Program-made: the position numbers and the translations under genes | Notes under the pieces: model-generated | What the model saw: only the letters and a program-made list of their open reading frames with translations | Told to the model about the DNA's origin: nothing | Database searches by the model: none | Assembly (NCBI RefSeq): GCF_002934605.1 | Contig: NZ_PTJC01000005.1 | Coordinates: 992,001 to 1,056,000, forward strand | Direction: 5' to 3' | Source of the DNA: Neolewinella xylanilytica | GTDB lineage: Bacteria; Bacteroidota; Bacteroidia; Chitinophagales; Saprospiraceae | Length of the DNA stretch: 64,000 bases | In this document: positions 8,985 through 18,762 of the stretch, one piece after another | Numbering within the stretch: the stretch's first letter is position 1 | Layout: each line of letters opens with the position of its first letter

Positions 8985-9878
8985 TTGGATCCCCAGGCTT
9001 TCCGTCAATTACTCGAAAAATTTGCCTCCGGCACGGCCAGCGAGGCGGAGCGGGAGCAAGTGGAACGCTTCTACGCCAAGCTGCAGTCGCGAAGGGCAAA
9101 TACGATCGTACCGACCGACGGGGAAACGGAGCGGCGCATCGCGGACCGGATCCGGGCCAAGCTGACCGAAGCACCCCGCCGCCGGAGATGGAAGCCGTGG
9201 TACCCGATCGCCGCCGGCTTCGCGCTGGTGGTCGGACTGGCCGCCCTGCTGCCGCTGCGGTCCGGGAACGACACGATCACCGTCGTTACCCAGGACGGCG
9301 AACGCCGCGAGTTGGCTCTGGCGGACGGTAGCACCGTAGACCTCGAGGGTGCCGCCAGCATCACCTTCCCCGCCGATTTTGCGCAACGCCGCCACGTAAC
9401 TCTCCGCGGGGAGGCCTTCTTCGACGTAGCCCGCGACACCCTCCACCCCTTTACCGTGGTGACCGGGCCGGTCATCACGCGGGTGCTGGGTACCTCCTTC
9501 ACGATCAAGCAGAAGGGAGCGGACGTCGTCGTCAGCGTCGTCAGCGGCACGGTGCGGACGGTGGCCGAAGGCTCCGATGGCGCGATCCTCACCAAAGGCC
9601 AACGGATCCGCTACCGCGCCGGCCGGCCGCTCTTCCCAAACCAAAACCTGATCCTGCTCTCGGATACCCCCCTTCACGAGACCGCGCAGCTCCTGGCGCG
9701 GCGCTACGGGGTGCGGATCGACCTCGCGCCGGGGGTGGCCAAGGACCGTCGGCTTTCCGGGAAGTTTCGCGACGAAGCGCTGGAGCACGTGCTGACCAGC
9801 CTGGCCATCCTGGCCGACCTCGAGATCGAATACCTGGAACCCGACCACATCCTGATCAAGAACGCCCGTCCCGACTGA
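8985..9878 (+). CDS. FecR-family anti-sigma factor (TTG start)
   Basis: A 297-aa single-pass inner-membrane protein: cytoplasmic N-terminus of about 68 residues, basic stretch then a membrane helix (about 72-90, 'WYPIAAGFALVVGLAALLPL'), and a periplasmic FecR domain (about 100-200, with 'LADGSTVDLEGAASITFP' and 'VLGTSFTIKQK') followed by the C-terminal DUF4974-type domain. No in-frame ATG or GTG precedes the domain, so TTG at 8985 is the start. It should sequester the FecI-like sigma factor encoded 99 bp upstream and receive the signal from the STN domain of the SusC encoded downstream. Confidence 0.9.
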   Translation: MDPQAFRQLLEKFASGTASEAEREQVERFYAKLQSRRANTIVPTDGETERRIADRIRAKLTEAPRRRRWKPWYPIAAGFALVVGLAALLPLRSGNDTITVVTQDGERRELALADGSTVDLEGAASITFPADFAQRRHVTLRGEAFFDVARDTLHPFTVVTGPVITRVLGTSFTIKQKGADVVVSVVSGTVRTVAEGSDGAILTKGQRIRYRAGRPLFPNQNLILLSDTPLHETAQLLARRYGVRIDLAPGVAKDRRLSGKFRDEALEHVLTSLAILADLEIEYLEPDHILIKNARPD

Positions 9879-9932
9879 CGGCTACGCTACACATCCTATG
9901 TCATTTCTCCCCACCCTAGTAATTGAACCCAC

Positions 9933-12900
9933 ATGATCGCAACTTACCGACATTCCTTTACGCGAACGATTTACCGCCTCTGTCCGCTTTGCGTGCTGGT
10001 GGCTGGGTTGGTGGCTCCCGTCCGCGGACAGGGGCCCAGCCCCGGTCTGGCCAACGCCGCCTTCCGGGACGCGCCACTGCGGCAAGTCCTGGACGTCATC
10101 GAGGAGCAGACCGACTTTACCTTCGTGTACGACACCCGGGTGCTGAATCCGGACCAGGGCTTCACCCTCGACGCCACCGACGAGCCCCTGGAGGCGGTGC
10201 TCGACACCCTGTCCGAACGCGGCGACCTCGAATTCGAGGTGGTCGACCGCATCATCACGATCCGGAAAAAGGAGAACGCGGCGGAGATCGTCCGTGGTTC
10301 CGTCCACGACGCGGAGGGCTTTCCGCTACCCGGGGCCACGGTGATGGAGCAAGGGACGACCAACGGAACCACGACCGACTACGACGGCAACTTCAGCCTG
10401 GCGGTGACCTCCGCCGACGCCACCCTGGAGGTATCCTACATCGGCTACGGTACCCGGACGGTGGAGGCTACGGCCGGTTCCGTCCAGGACATCATCCTGT
10501 CGGACAACGTGAACTCCTTCGATGCCGTCGTAGTGACGGCCCTGGGCATCAAGCGGGAGGAGAAAAAACTGGGCTTTTCCCAGGCGACGGTGAAGGCCGA
10601 CAACCTGGCGCAGGCCGTGCCCAACAACTGGACTTCCGCGCTGCAGGGCAAGGTTGCCGGGCTCAACATCACTTCCGCCAGTTCGGGACCGATGGGTTCC
10701 CAGCAAATCACCCTGCGCGGCAACAACTCCCTGGACCCCAACGGCAACTACGCCCTCATCGTCGTGGACGGCGTGCCGGTGAACCAGGAGCTGACCCCCT
10801 CCGGCTCTTCCTCGGCCTACATGGGCGCCGACTCACCGATCGACTACGGCAACGCGATCTCCGACCTGAACCTCGAAGACATCGAGAGCGTGACGGTGCT
10901 TAAGGGCCCCGGCGCCACCGCCCTCTACGGCAGCCGGGCCGCCAACGGTGCCCTGATCGTCACTACCAAATCGGGGAGGCAGGCACGCGGCCTCGGCGTG
11001 ACCTACAATTCCAGCGTCAGCTTCGATCACATCCAACGCTGGCCCGACTGGCAGTACGAATACGGGCAGGGAACGGGCAAGAGCTTCGACGACAACGGCG
11101 ACCCCTACTACTCTTTCGGCTCCTCGGAAGACGGCAACAACACCGGCAGCACCAGCAGCGCCTGGGGCCCGGCCTTCGACGGACAGACTTACTACCAGTA
11201 TGACCCGGCGGTGGAGGGACAGTCGGCCGAGCGGCGGCCCTGGCGCGGCTACCCCGACAACCGCAAGGACTTCTGGCGGACGGGCGTCACCTACAACAAC
11301 AACGTCTCCCTCCAGGGCGGTAACGAGCAGGGGTCGATGCGCCTTTCGGCGGGCCATTCCAAAAACGAATGGATCATGCCGAATACCGGCTTCGAGCGGC
11401 TCACGGCCTCCATCAACGCCAACTACCAGATCTCGGACCGCATCGAGGTCGGCTCCGTCATCAACTACAACAACCGGACCAGCGACAACCTGCCCAGCAC
11501 CGGCTACAACAACGGTTCGATCGCCTACTTCATGATCTTCCAGAACCCGAACGTGGACCTCGACTGGTATCGGCCGATCTGGCAGGACGGTCAGAACCAG
11601 ATCCAGCAGATCCAGCCCTTCAGCTCCTACATCGACAACCCCTACCTCATCGCCTACGAGGCCACCAACGCCCTGGGCAGCGACCAGATCGTGGGCAACA
11701 TCTTCGCCAGGCTGGAGCTGGCCCCGCGCCTGGAACTCATGCTGCGTACCTCCCTCAATACCTACCACCAGGACCGGGAGCAAAAACGGCCGTACAGCAT
11801 CAACCGCTACGCCCGGGGCTTCTACGAGAAGCAGAACATCTTCAAGCAGGAGGTGAACAGCGACTTCCTGCTGAGCTACGACAACCAGCTCGGCGACGGC
11901 TTCGCTTACTCCGCCTCCCTGGGCGGCAACGCCCTCGACTACCGCTACCGCCGCACGGATGCTTCGGTGGACGCCCTGGTGGTACCCGGCGTCTACAAGC
12001 TGGCCAACGGGGTGAACAACCCCATCGTGCAGACCTACGACCGCAACCGGAAGGTGAACAGCCTTTACGGCTTGCTGTCGCTGTCGTACGAGGAGAAGAT
12101 CTTCCTCGACCTCACGGGCCGCAATGATTGGTCGAGCACACTGCCGGTGCAGAACAACTCCTTCTTCTACCCGTCGGCCAACGTAAGCGTTATCCTCTCC
12201 GAGCTGTTCGAACTGCCCGAGGCGGTGAGCTTCCTGAAGTACCGCTTCTCCTTCGCCCAGGTGGGCAACGATACCGATCCCTACCGGACCAGCAAGTACT
12301 ACAGCCAGAGCGCCTTCCCGAGCTCGGCCTCCCTCTCGACGAACCTCTACAACCCCAACTTCCGCCCGGAGATCACCCGGAGCTACGAGACCGGCATCGA
12401 AACGCGGCTGCTCAAGAGCCGGCTGACCCTCGACGCCACGGTATACGAAACCACCACGAAGAACCAGATCATCTCCATCCCTCTCGACATCACCACCGGC
12501 TACAGCTCGGCGGTACTCAACAGCGGGGAAGTGCGCAACCGCGGCGTGGAGCTCACCCTGACGGGCAAGCCGATCAAGAGCGAGCGGCTGAACTGGACCA
12601 GCACCCTGACCTTCTCCCGCAACTGGAATAAGGTACTGGCCCTGGCCGACGGCATCCAGGGGCAGCAGGAGATCGGTTCCGCCGGTCAGGCCACCATCAT
12701 CGCCAAGGAGGGGGGCACTACCACGGCGATCTACGGGGCGGCCTTCGTGCGCTCGCCCGACGGACAGATCGTATACGATAACGCCGGCCTGCCCGCTTAC
12801 CCCGACGATATCTCCTACATCGGCGACGCCGCCCCGGACTGGCGGGCCGGGCTCTACAACAGCTTCCGGCTGGGTAAGGCGACGCTCAACTTCACCCTGG

Positions 12901-13370
12901 ACGGGCAGTACGGCGGCATCATCTACTCCCAGACCCACCACAAACTCGCCGAGCAGGGAAAACTGCGGTCCACCTTCACGGGCCGGGAGGAAGGCTTTAT
13001 CGTCGGCGAAGGCGTAGTCCTTAACGAAGACGGTACCTACGCCCCCAATACCACTCCGGCCGTGACCCCCGACTGGTACACCCGCTACTACCGCCGCGCT
13101 AACGTGGAGTCCAATTCCTTCGATGCCTCCTACCTGAAACTGCGGGAAGTCAGCCTGGCGTACACCTTCACGGGCTCCTGGCTGCAGACGCTGCGGATCC
13201 AGGGACTGGAAGCCTCCCTTTTCGGTCGTAACCTGGCCGTCGTGTCGGACTTTCCCATCTACGACCCGGAAACGGCCACGCTGAACGGCGATACTATCCT
13301 GCCCGGTGCGGAAATCGGCCAGATGCCGTCCCCCGCCACCTACGGCTTCAACCTCAAACTCACGCTGTAA
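9933..13370 (+). CDS. SusC/RagA-type TonB-linked outer-membrane transporter with STN signalling domain
   Basis: A 1145-aa protein. Signal peptide to about residue 33; STN (secretin/TonB short N-terminal) domain at about 38-110 ('FRDAPLRQVLDVIEEQTDF'); carboxypeptidase-like domain at about 118-200; TonB plug at about 215-345 with the SusC-typical 'VVVTALGIKREEKKLGFS' and 'VTVLKGPGATALYGSRAANG'; then a 22-strand-type barrel ending 'GFNLKLTL'. The STN domain is the partner of FecR, and the fecI-fecR-susC-susD order makes this a self-regulated nutrient import system. The substrate cannot be read from sequence; the following phosphoesterase hints at a phosphorylated or phosphodiester compound (inference). 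Confidence 0.95.
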   Translation: MIATYRHSFTRTIYRLCPLCVLVAGLVAPVRGQGPSPGLANAAFRDAPLRQVLDVIEEQTDFTFVYDTRVLNPDQGFTLDATDEPLEAVLDTLSERGDLEFEVVDRIITIRKKENAAEIVRGSVHDAEGFPLPGATVMEQGTTNGTTTDYDGNFSLAVTSADATLEVSYIGYGTRTVEATAGSVQDIILSDNVNSFDAVVVTALGIKREEKKLGFSQATVKADNLAQAVPNNWTSALQGKVAGLNITSASSGPMGSQQITLRGNNSLDPNGNYALIVVDGVPVNQELTPSGSSSAYMGADSPIDYGNAISDLNLEDIESVTVLKGPGATALYGSRAANGALIVTTKSGRQARGLGVTYNSSVSFDHIQRWPDWQYEYGQGTGKSFDDNGDPYYSFGSSEDGNNTGSTSSAWGPAFDGQTYYQYDPAVEGQSAERRPWRGYPDNRKDFWRTGVTYNNNVSLQGGNEQGSMRLSAGHSKNEWIMPNTGFERLTASINANYQISDRIEVGSVINYNNRTSDNLPSTGYNNGSIAYFMIFQNPNVDLDWYRPIWQDGQNQIQQIQPFSSYIDNPYLIAYEATNALGSDQIVGNIFARLELAPRLELMLRTSLNTYHQDREQKRPYSINRYARGFYEKQNIFKQEVNSDFLLSYDNQLGDGFAYSASLGGNALDYRYRRTDASVDALVVPGVYKLANGVNNPIVQTYDRNRKVNSLYGLLSLSYEEKIFLDLTGRNDWSSTLPVQNNSFFYPSANVSVILSELFELPEAVSFLKYRFSFAQVGNDTDPYRTSKYYSQSAFPSSASLSTNLYNPNFRPEITRSYETGIETRLLKSRLTLDATVYETTTKNQIISIPLDITTGYSSAVLNSGEVRNRGVELTLTGKPIKSERLNWTSTLTFSRNWNKVLALADGIQGQQEIGSAGQATIIAKEGGTTTAIYGAAFVRSPDGQIVYDNAGLPAYPDDISYIGDAAPDWRAGLYNSFRLGKATLNFTLDGQYGGIIYSQTHHKLAEQGKLRSTFTGREEGFIVGEGVVLNEDGTYAPNTTPAVTPDWYTRYYRRANVESNSFDASYLKLREVSLAYTFTGSWLQTLRIQGLEASLFGRNLAVVSDFPIYDPETATLNGDTILPGAEIGQMPSPATYGFNLKLTL

Positions 13371-13406
13371 CCCGGCAAGGTCTTCTCCCGACCGTAAAAA
13401 TCAACC

Positions 13407-14834
13407 ATGAAATACTGCTTGCTCTCCCTCTTCCTGCTGCTCCTCACCGCCTGTACCGGTGATTTCGCGGAAGTCAACGAGGACCCCAACCGGATCGCCA
13501 CCATCAGCCCGGGCACCCTCATCAACCCCATCCTCTACGACCTGGCTACGCACAACGCCGGCCGCAGCCACGCCATCACTTTCGACCTGATGCAGGTCAC
13601 CGTGCCGTTCCCCAGCGTTTCCGGCGGACTGCACCGCTACGACGTCAGTCCGAACATCGGCAACTCCTCCTGGTACTGGTACTACCGCCTCGCCAATAAC
13701 GTCAAGGAAATGCGCATGGCGGCCGTGGAAGCCGAAGATCCCAACTACGAGGCCATCGCCCTGACCCTCAACGCGTTGATTTACGCCAACCTTACCGACC
13801 TCTTCGGTCCCGTACCGATGGAAGAAGCCTCCCGCGGCGAGGAAGGCAACCTCTACCCCCGCTTCAACTCCCAGGAGGAAGTGTACGCCACCATCCTCTC
13901 CGACCTGGAGCGGGCGAATACCCTGTACGATGCGGACCTCGGCATGGTCTACGCCCCCGATATCCTCTTCCAGAACGACGTGGAGAAATGGCAAAAATTC
14001 ACCAACTCCCTCCACCTCCGGTTGCTGCTGCGGGTGTCCAATCGCCCCGACTTCGACTCCTGGGAAACGCTGACCACGATGGTCGGTAACCCGGACTTGT
14101 ACCCGGTGATGATGGCAACCGACGAGTCGGCCGTCCTCCAGGTGACCGGCGTCACTCCGAACGTGTCCCCCTGGGGCCGGCCCCAGGATTTCCGGCTGAA
14201 TACGAAGATGACCTCCTTCTTTATCGACAACCTCAATGCCCTGGAGGACCCCCGCCGGCCGGTCATCGCCACGATGGCCAAGGATTCCGCGAACCAGAAC
14301 ATCGGCTACCGCGGCATCCCCAGCGCCTACGACGGCCCGGAATCCCAGTTCACCTACAATGCCTCCACCCTCACCATCGAGCAGGTGGAGAACCCCATGC
14401 AGATCTTCCTGCTCACCTACGCCGAGGTGGAGCTCATCAAGGCCGAACTCGCCCAGCGCGGCTACACCGACGGCGCCGAAGCCCACTACCGCGCCGGCGT
14501 AACGGCAGCGGCGGAGCAGCTCGGAGCTACGATCGCGGCCGATTATTTCGAGAACCCCCTGGCCGCTTACGACGGCAGCCTGGACCGCATCCTGCTGCAG
14601 AAGTACTACGCCCTCTACTTCGTGGACTACCAGCAGTGGCTCGAGTACCGCCGCACCGGGCTGCCCGAACTGCCCACGACCCCCGCCACCCTCAACGACG
14701 GCAACATGCCCGCCCGCTTCTTCTACCCCCAGGACGTGCGCATCAACAATAACGCTAACTACGAGGATGCCCTCGGGCTACTCGGCGGACTGGACGACAT
14801 CAATACCAAAGTTTGGTGGGATACCATCGACTAA
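13407..14834 (+). CDS. SusD/RagB-family lipoprotein (SusD-like_2 type)
   Basis: A 475-aa surface lipoprotein partner of the preceding SusC. Lipobox LLTAC with Cys at residue 16; the N-terminal 'DFAEVNEDPNRIATISPGTL' is characteristic of the SusD-like_2 subgroup. A TPR-like core follows, with 'LFGPVPMEEA' (the conserved DxxGxVP-type segment) and 'LLTYAEVELIKAELAQRG' near the C-terminus. It caps the SusC barrel and captures ligand. The spacing of 36 bp to susC indicates one transcript. Confidence 0.93.
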   Translation: MKYCLLSLFLLLLTACTGDFAEVNEDPNRIATISPGTLINPILYDLATHNAGRSHAITFDLMQVTVPFPSVSGGLHRYDVSPNIGNSSWYWYYRLANNVKEMRMAAVEAEDPNYEAIALTLNALIYANLTDLFGPVPMEEASRGEEGNLYPRFNSQEEVYATILSDLERANTLYDADLGMVYAPDILFQNDVEKWQKFTNSLHLRLLLRVSNRPDFDSWETLTTMVGNPDLYPVMMATDESAVLQVTGVTPNVSPWGRPQDFRLNTKMTSFFIDNLNALEDPRRPVIATMAKDSANQNIGYRGIPSAYDGPESQFTYNASTLTIEQVENPMQIFLLTYAEVELIKAELAQRGYTDGAEAHYRAGVTAAAEQLGATIAADYFENPLAAYDGSLDRILLQKYYALYFVDYQQWLEYRRTGLPELPTTPATLNDGNMPARFFYPQDVRINNNANYEDALGLLGGLDDINTKVWWDTID

Positions 14835-14855
14835 AACCAACAAGACAAAAGAACC

Positions 14856-16442
14856 ATGACCAAGCTCCTCCTTCCCACTCTTCTTTACCTATTGCTGGCC
14901 GGCGGCCTCTCCGCCCAGGATACGGCCACCGGAACCGTCTACGCCGACACCAACGGTAACGGGACCCGCGACGCCGGCGAAAAAGGTATCGCCGCCGTAA
15001 GCGTCACCAATGGCGAACGGGTCGTCCGGACCGACGCCGCCGGCCGGTACACCCTGCCGATCGGCGACGACCACATCGTCAGCGTCATCAAGCCCGCTGG
15101 CTACGCCGTACCGACCGACGCGAACAACCTGCCCCGCTTCTACTACATCCACAAGCCGGCGGGCTCCCCCAGTTCGGACTTCGCCGGCGTAGCGGCCACC
15201 GGTCCGCTACCGGACGCCATCGACTTTGGCCTCGTTCCCCGGGAGGAACCGGAGCAGTTTACCGCCCTCATTTTCGGCGATCCCCAGCCCTACACCCTGG
15301 AGGAGGTCGACTTCTTCGCCCGCGGCGTGGTTGCCGAAGTGGAAGGGATCGAGAACATTCCCTTCGGCCTCAGTCTGGGCGACCTGGTGGGCAACGATCT
15401 CGACCTCTTCAACCCCTACATCCAGGCGGTGAAACGGGTTGGGATCCCTTGGTACAACGTCATGGGGAACCACGACCTGAACTTCGACGCGCCGACGGAC
15501 CAACTCGCCGACGAGACCTACGAGGCCCACTTCGGTCCGGCCAATTACGCCTTCAACTACGGCAAGGTGCACTTCATCGTGCTGGATAACATCCTCTACC
15601 CCGATCCCCGCGACTCCAGCGGCTACTGGGGCGGCTACCGGGAAGACCAGCTCGACTTCGTGGAGAACGACCTCCGCTTCGTGCCCGAGGATCACCTGGT
15701 CGTACTCGCCCACCACATTCCCCTGGACGAATTCGGCGGGGAGACCTACCGCGACGAAGACCGCGCCCGCCTGTTCGACATCCTGGCCGATCACCCGCAT
15801 ACGCTGTCGCTGTCGGCCCACACCCACACCCAACGCCAGGACTACTTCGGCGCCGAGGAAGGCTGGCGGGGCGATTCCGTCCACCACGAGTACAACGTCG
15901 GCACCACCTCCGGCGACTGGTATTCCGGCAGGCTGGACGACCGGGGCATCCCCGTTTCCACCATGCGCGACGGTACGCCTAAGGGCTATGCTTTCCTCCA
16001 CTTCGACGGCAACCAGTACCGGACCGAATACCGCGTGGCCGGTAAACCCGCGACCTACCAGATGGAGCTCTTTCACCCGCGGGTGATCGCCCGGGGCCGC
16101 AACACCCAGGCCGGCATCTACGCGAACTTCTTCGTGGGCCGCGAGGGCGACGAGGTGGTTTACCGCGTTGACGACGGCGCATGGCAGGCGATGGAATACG
16201 TCGAGGAGCAGGACCCCAGCTACGAGGCCTCCGTCTACGAATGGGACACCGCCGAGGAGCTCCTGCCCGGCCGCCGCGGCTCGAACGCCGTACCCAGCAC
16301 CCACCTCTGGCGCGGCAACATCCCCGCCAAATTAGCGGCGGGCGAGCATACCATCGAGGTGCGGGCTACCGATCAGTTCGGCCAGGTCCACACCGGGAAG
16401 AGTGCGTACCGCGTGGAAGCCGTGCGGGAAGCGGGAAGGTAG
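14856..16442 (+). CDS. Secreted calcineurin-like phosphoesterase with MetallophosN and C-terminal domains
   Basis: A 528-aa exported metallophosphoesterase: signal peptide (about 1-20), an N-terminal Cna-B/SdrD-like domain ('GTVYADTNGNGTRDAGEKGI', about 25-115), then the catalytic fold with all metal-binding blocks: FGDPQ (about 145), GDLVGND (about 175), GNHDLNFD (about 205), AHHIPLD (about 287) and SAHTHTQ (about 322). The C-terminal beta domain (about 395-520) is the usual MetallophosC region. It starts 21 bp after susD, so it belongs to the same operon and probably processes the imported compound in the periplasm or on the surface. Confidence 0.9.
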   Translation: MTKLLLPTLLYLLLAGGLSAQDTATGTVYADTNGNGTRDAGEKGIAAVSVTNGERVVRTDAAGRYTLPIGDDHIVSVIKPAGYAVPTDANNLPRFYYIHKPAGSPSSDFAGVAATGPLPDAIDFGLVPREEPEQFTALIFGDPQPYTLEEVDFFARGVVAEVEGIENIPFGLSLGDLVGNDLDLFNPYIQAVKRVGIPWYNVMGNHDLNFDAPTDQLADETYEAHFGPANYAFNYGKVHFIVLDNILYPDPRDSSGYWGGYREDQLDFVENDLRFVPEDHLVVLAHHIPLDEFGGETYRDEDRARLFDILADHPHTLSLSAHTHTQRQDYFGAEEGWRGDSVHHEYNVGTTSGDWYSGRLDDRGIPVSTMRDGTPKGYAFLHFDGNQYRTEYRVAGKPATYQMELFHPRVIARGRNTQAGIYANFFVGREGDEVVYRVDDGAWQAMEYVEEQDPSYEASVYEWDTAEELLPGRRGSNAVPSTHLWRGNIPAKLAAGEHTIEVRATDQFGQVHTGKSAYRVEAVREAGR

Positions 16443-16469
16443 GCGGCGAATAGCCCCTATTTTCGCCGC

Positions 16470-17072
16470 ATGGAATACTTCGTCCTTACCATCGACTACG
16501 TGGGCGTCCTGGTCTTCGCGATCTCGGGGGCGCTGGCGGGCATGCGGTCCAAGTTTGACATCTTCGGGGTGTTCATCATGGCGCTGGTGACGGCCACCGG
16601 GGGCGGTACCCTCCGCGACCTCCTGCTGGGCAGCACCCCGGTCAACTGGATGCTGCACCCGCTGTACGTCTACCTCGTGATCGGGGGCGTGGCCGTCACG
16701 TACCTCTTCCGCACCCAGGTAGTGAAACTGCGGCGCAGCCACTTCCTCTTCGATACCATCGGCATCGCGCTGTATACCGTGGCGGGGGTACAGAAGGCGC
16801 TGGCGTACGAGCTGAGTCCGCTGGTGGCGGTCATGCTGGGGGTGGTGTCGGCTACCTTCGGCGGCGTGATTCGCGACGTGTTGGCCGGGGAACCGCCGTT
16901 GATCTTCCGCAAGGAGATCTACGCCAGTGCCTGCCTCGCCGGCGGGGTGGTCTTCCTGCTGGTGACGGCCTTGGTGGGCGAGAAAGCCGGCACGGTGACG
17001 GCGATCATTGTGGTCTTCCTGATCCGCTACTTCGCGATTAAGTACAAGTGGTCGCTGTCGGTATCGGCGTGA
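16470..17072 (+). CDS. TRIC-family (UPF0126) cation channel membrane protein
   Basis: A 200-aa protein with about seven hydrophobic helices and the duplicated glycine-rich motif of the UPF0126/TRIC family: 'ISGALAGMRSKFDIFGV' with 'ATGGGTLRDLLLG', and in the second half 'ATFGGVIRDVLAGEPPLIF'. Bacterial TRIC homologues form trimeric potassium-permeable channels. It starts 27 bp after the phosphoesterase. The short gap holds TATTTTCG, a weak -7-like element, so it may have its own promoter. Function in this locus is unknown. Confidence 0.88.
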   Translation: MEYFVLTIDYVGVLVFAISGALAGMRSKFDIFGVFIMALVTATGGGTLRDLLLGSTPVNWMLHPLYVYLVIGGVAVTYLFRTQVVKLRRSHFLFDTIGIALYTVAGVQKALAYELSPLVAVMLGVVSATFGGVIRDVLAGEPPLIFRKEIYASACLAGGVVFLLVTALVGEKAGTVTAIIVVFLIRYFAIKYKWSLSVSA

Positions 17073-17088
17073 CGGCAAAGAAGGGTTT

Positions 17089-17108
17089 GGGCGCCGGGGC
17101 GCGGGTGC
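17089..17108 (+). repeat. Short GC-rich dispersed repeat (copy after the TRIC gene)
   Basis: GGGCGCCGGGGCGCGGGTGC, one of about ten copies in this window. Others: 2183-2200, 8205-8225 (minus), 24717-24738, 34689-34712, 41925-41939 (minus), 49881-49902, 49921-49938 (minus), 55245-55264 and 57225-57247. All lie between genes. The inner GCGCC-GG-GGCGC part can fold on itself. Confidence 0.7.
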
Positions 17109-17179
17109 CGGAGATCGTGGAAGGGGGAGCGTTTTCCGGCAGGGTCACCCTGGCGCCGTCACCCGCAGCGCTATCCGGA

Positions 17180-17623
17180 CTACACGAAAAGATCATTAAA
17201 AAAGAGTTCCACGAGATTGCCCAGGATAAAGCTACCCATGGCCCCCAGTGCCGAAATACGTCCGAGCCGGTAGGCATTCGTAAACGCCAGCCTTAGCGAC
17301 ACCGCGCTGCAGGCCAGTAGGATTAGCCTCGCGTAGAGCGGAATGGTGGTGGGAGATAAGCCGATCAGGTTGAAGAACACCTCCGCCACGACGGTAAAGC
17401 CAAACAGCGCCAGGGTGAAATTTGCCTTCCGATGCCCGAAGTAGAGGTAGCCACCGGCAAGGAGGAGTTCGACGCAGATGGCAAGCGGTCCGAACTGGGT
17501 GTAATATTCCGGCTGGAAGTAGCCCGAGAGGCCGACCGGGTACGTAGTGGCCGCAAAGAACACCCCGCCCAGTCCCAGGGCGATGACAATGAAAACGGTC
17601 GCGACGACTTTTCGGCTAAGCAT
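17180..17623 (-). CDS. Hypothetical four-helix membrane protein
   Basis: A 147-aa protein with four predicted membrane helices (about 8-27, 45-62, 70-90, 98-140) and almost no soluble part. No catalytic motif and no family that I recognise. It converges on the TRIC gene and stands alone, followed upstream by the repeat array. Codon choice is like its GC-rich neighbours, which supports a real, vertically inherited gene. Confidence 0.7.
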   Translation of the reverse strand: MLSRKVVATVFIVIALGLGGVFFAATTYPVGLSGYFQPEYYTQFGPLAICVELLLAGGYLYFGHRKANFTLALFGFTVVAEVFFNLIGLSPTTIPLYARLILLACSAVSLRLAFTNAYRLGRISALGAMGSFILGNLVELFFNDLFV

Positions 17624-17740
17624 GGTTGCGGCAATCAGGAAGGGTCAAGAAGATTGGGTTTTTGGCAATAGTAGGCTTGCCGTTCCCTGTTGCCCAGCTT
17701 TATCGATGACCGCCGCCGATTGCTTCGACGAAGGCTACCC

Positions 17741-18668
17741 TCTCGCCACTATGATCCAGGGTCGAACCCTTCCAGGGTGAGATGGTGTGCGTGGCATCTC
17801 GCCGCGATAATCCAAGGTCGAGCCCTTCCAGGGCGAGTAGTGTGCGTAGCATCTCGGCCCGGAGGGCGCTCGACCTCGGCTGGTGGCGGAGTCGATGCTA
17901 CGCTCCAGGGTCGAGCCCTTCCAGGGTGGGATGGCGTGCGTAGCATCTCGCCGCGATGATCCAAGGTCGAATCCTTCCAGGGTGAGATAGTTTACGTGGC
18001 ATCTCGCCGCGATAATCCAAGGTAGAGCCCTTCCAGGGTGAGCTGGTGTGCATGCCATCTCGCCGCGACAATCCAAGGTCTAACCCTTCTAGGGTGAGAT
18101 AGTGTGCGTGGCATCTCAGCCCAGAGGGCACTCGACCTCGGATGGTGGCATGGTCGCCGCTACGTTCCAAGGTCGAGCCCTTCCAGGGCGAGTAGTATGC
18201 GTAGCATCTCGGCCCGGAGGGCGCTCGACCTCGGCTAGTGGCGGAGTCGATGCTACGCTGCAAGGTCGAACCCTTCCAGGGTAGGATGGCGTGCGTAGCA
18301 TCTCGCCGCGATAATCCAAGGTCGAACCCTTCCAGGGTGAGCTGGTGTGCATGCCATCTCGCCGCGACAATCCAAGGTCGAACCCTTCTAGGGTGAGATA
18401 GTGTGCGTGGCATCTCGGCCCAGAGGGCACTCGACCTCGGCTGGTGGCATGGTCGGCGCAACATTTGAAGGTCGAGTCCTTCCAGGGCGAGTAGTGTGCG
18501 TACCATCTCGGCCCGGAGGGCGCTCGACCTCGGCTGGTGTCGGGGTCGGTGCTACGCTCCAAGGTCGAAGCCTTCCAGGGTGAGATAACATACGTGCCAT
18601 CTCGCCGCGATAATCCAGGGTCGAACCCTTCCAGGGTGAGATAACGTACGTGACATCTCAACCCAGCC
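17741..18668. repeat. Array of 13 structured repeat units with two unit lengths (56 bp and 93-94 bp)
   Basis: Units begin with CCAAGGTCGAACCCTTCCAG (variants occur). Starts are at 17756, 17812, 17905, 17961, 18017, 18073, 18167, 18260, 18316, 18372, 18466, 18559 and 18615, giving spacings 56, 93, 56, 56, 56, 94, 93, 56, 56, 94, 93, 56. Both unit types contain the hairpin CCCTTCCAGGG. The long type adds a GGCCCGGAGGGCGCTCGACC segment whose GCTCGACCT end is complementary to the AGGTCGAGC at the start of its unit, so a long unit can fold into one large stem. Minus-strand ORFs across the array are artefacts of the repeats. A second cluster of the same family is at 42032-42288. Confidence 0.9.
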
Positions 18669-18762
18669 ATCCCCTATCTCCCCGGCTTCCAGGAGACATA
18701 CCTCCCGAACGGTCACAATCGATTGCGCCGGATTGGGTACTTTTCCCCCCTAAAGTCCGCTC

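Noticed and set aside
10833..12941. Very long minus-strand open frame (702 codons) opposite susC
   Set aside because: It is the antisense shadow of the clearly coding SusC gene in GC-rich sequence; composition is Val/Gly/Arg-rich and no domain is recognisable.
17741..18668. CRISPR array
   Set aside because: Units are contiguous and alike over their whole length, without unique spacers of uniform size, and no cas genes are near.
17735..18670. Minus-strand ORFs of up to 202 codons across the repeat array
   Set aside because: They repeat the same peptide phrases because they read the DNA repeats; no start, signal or domain; treated as non-coding.
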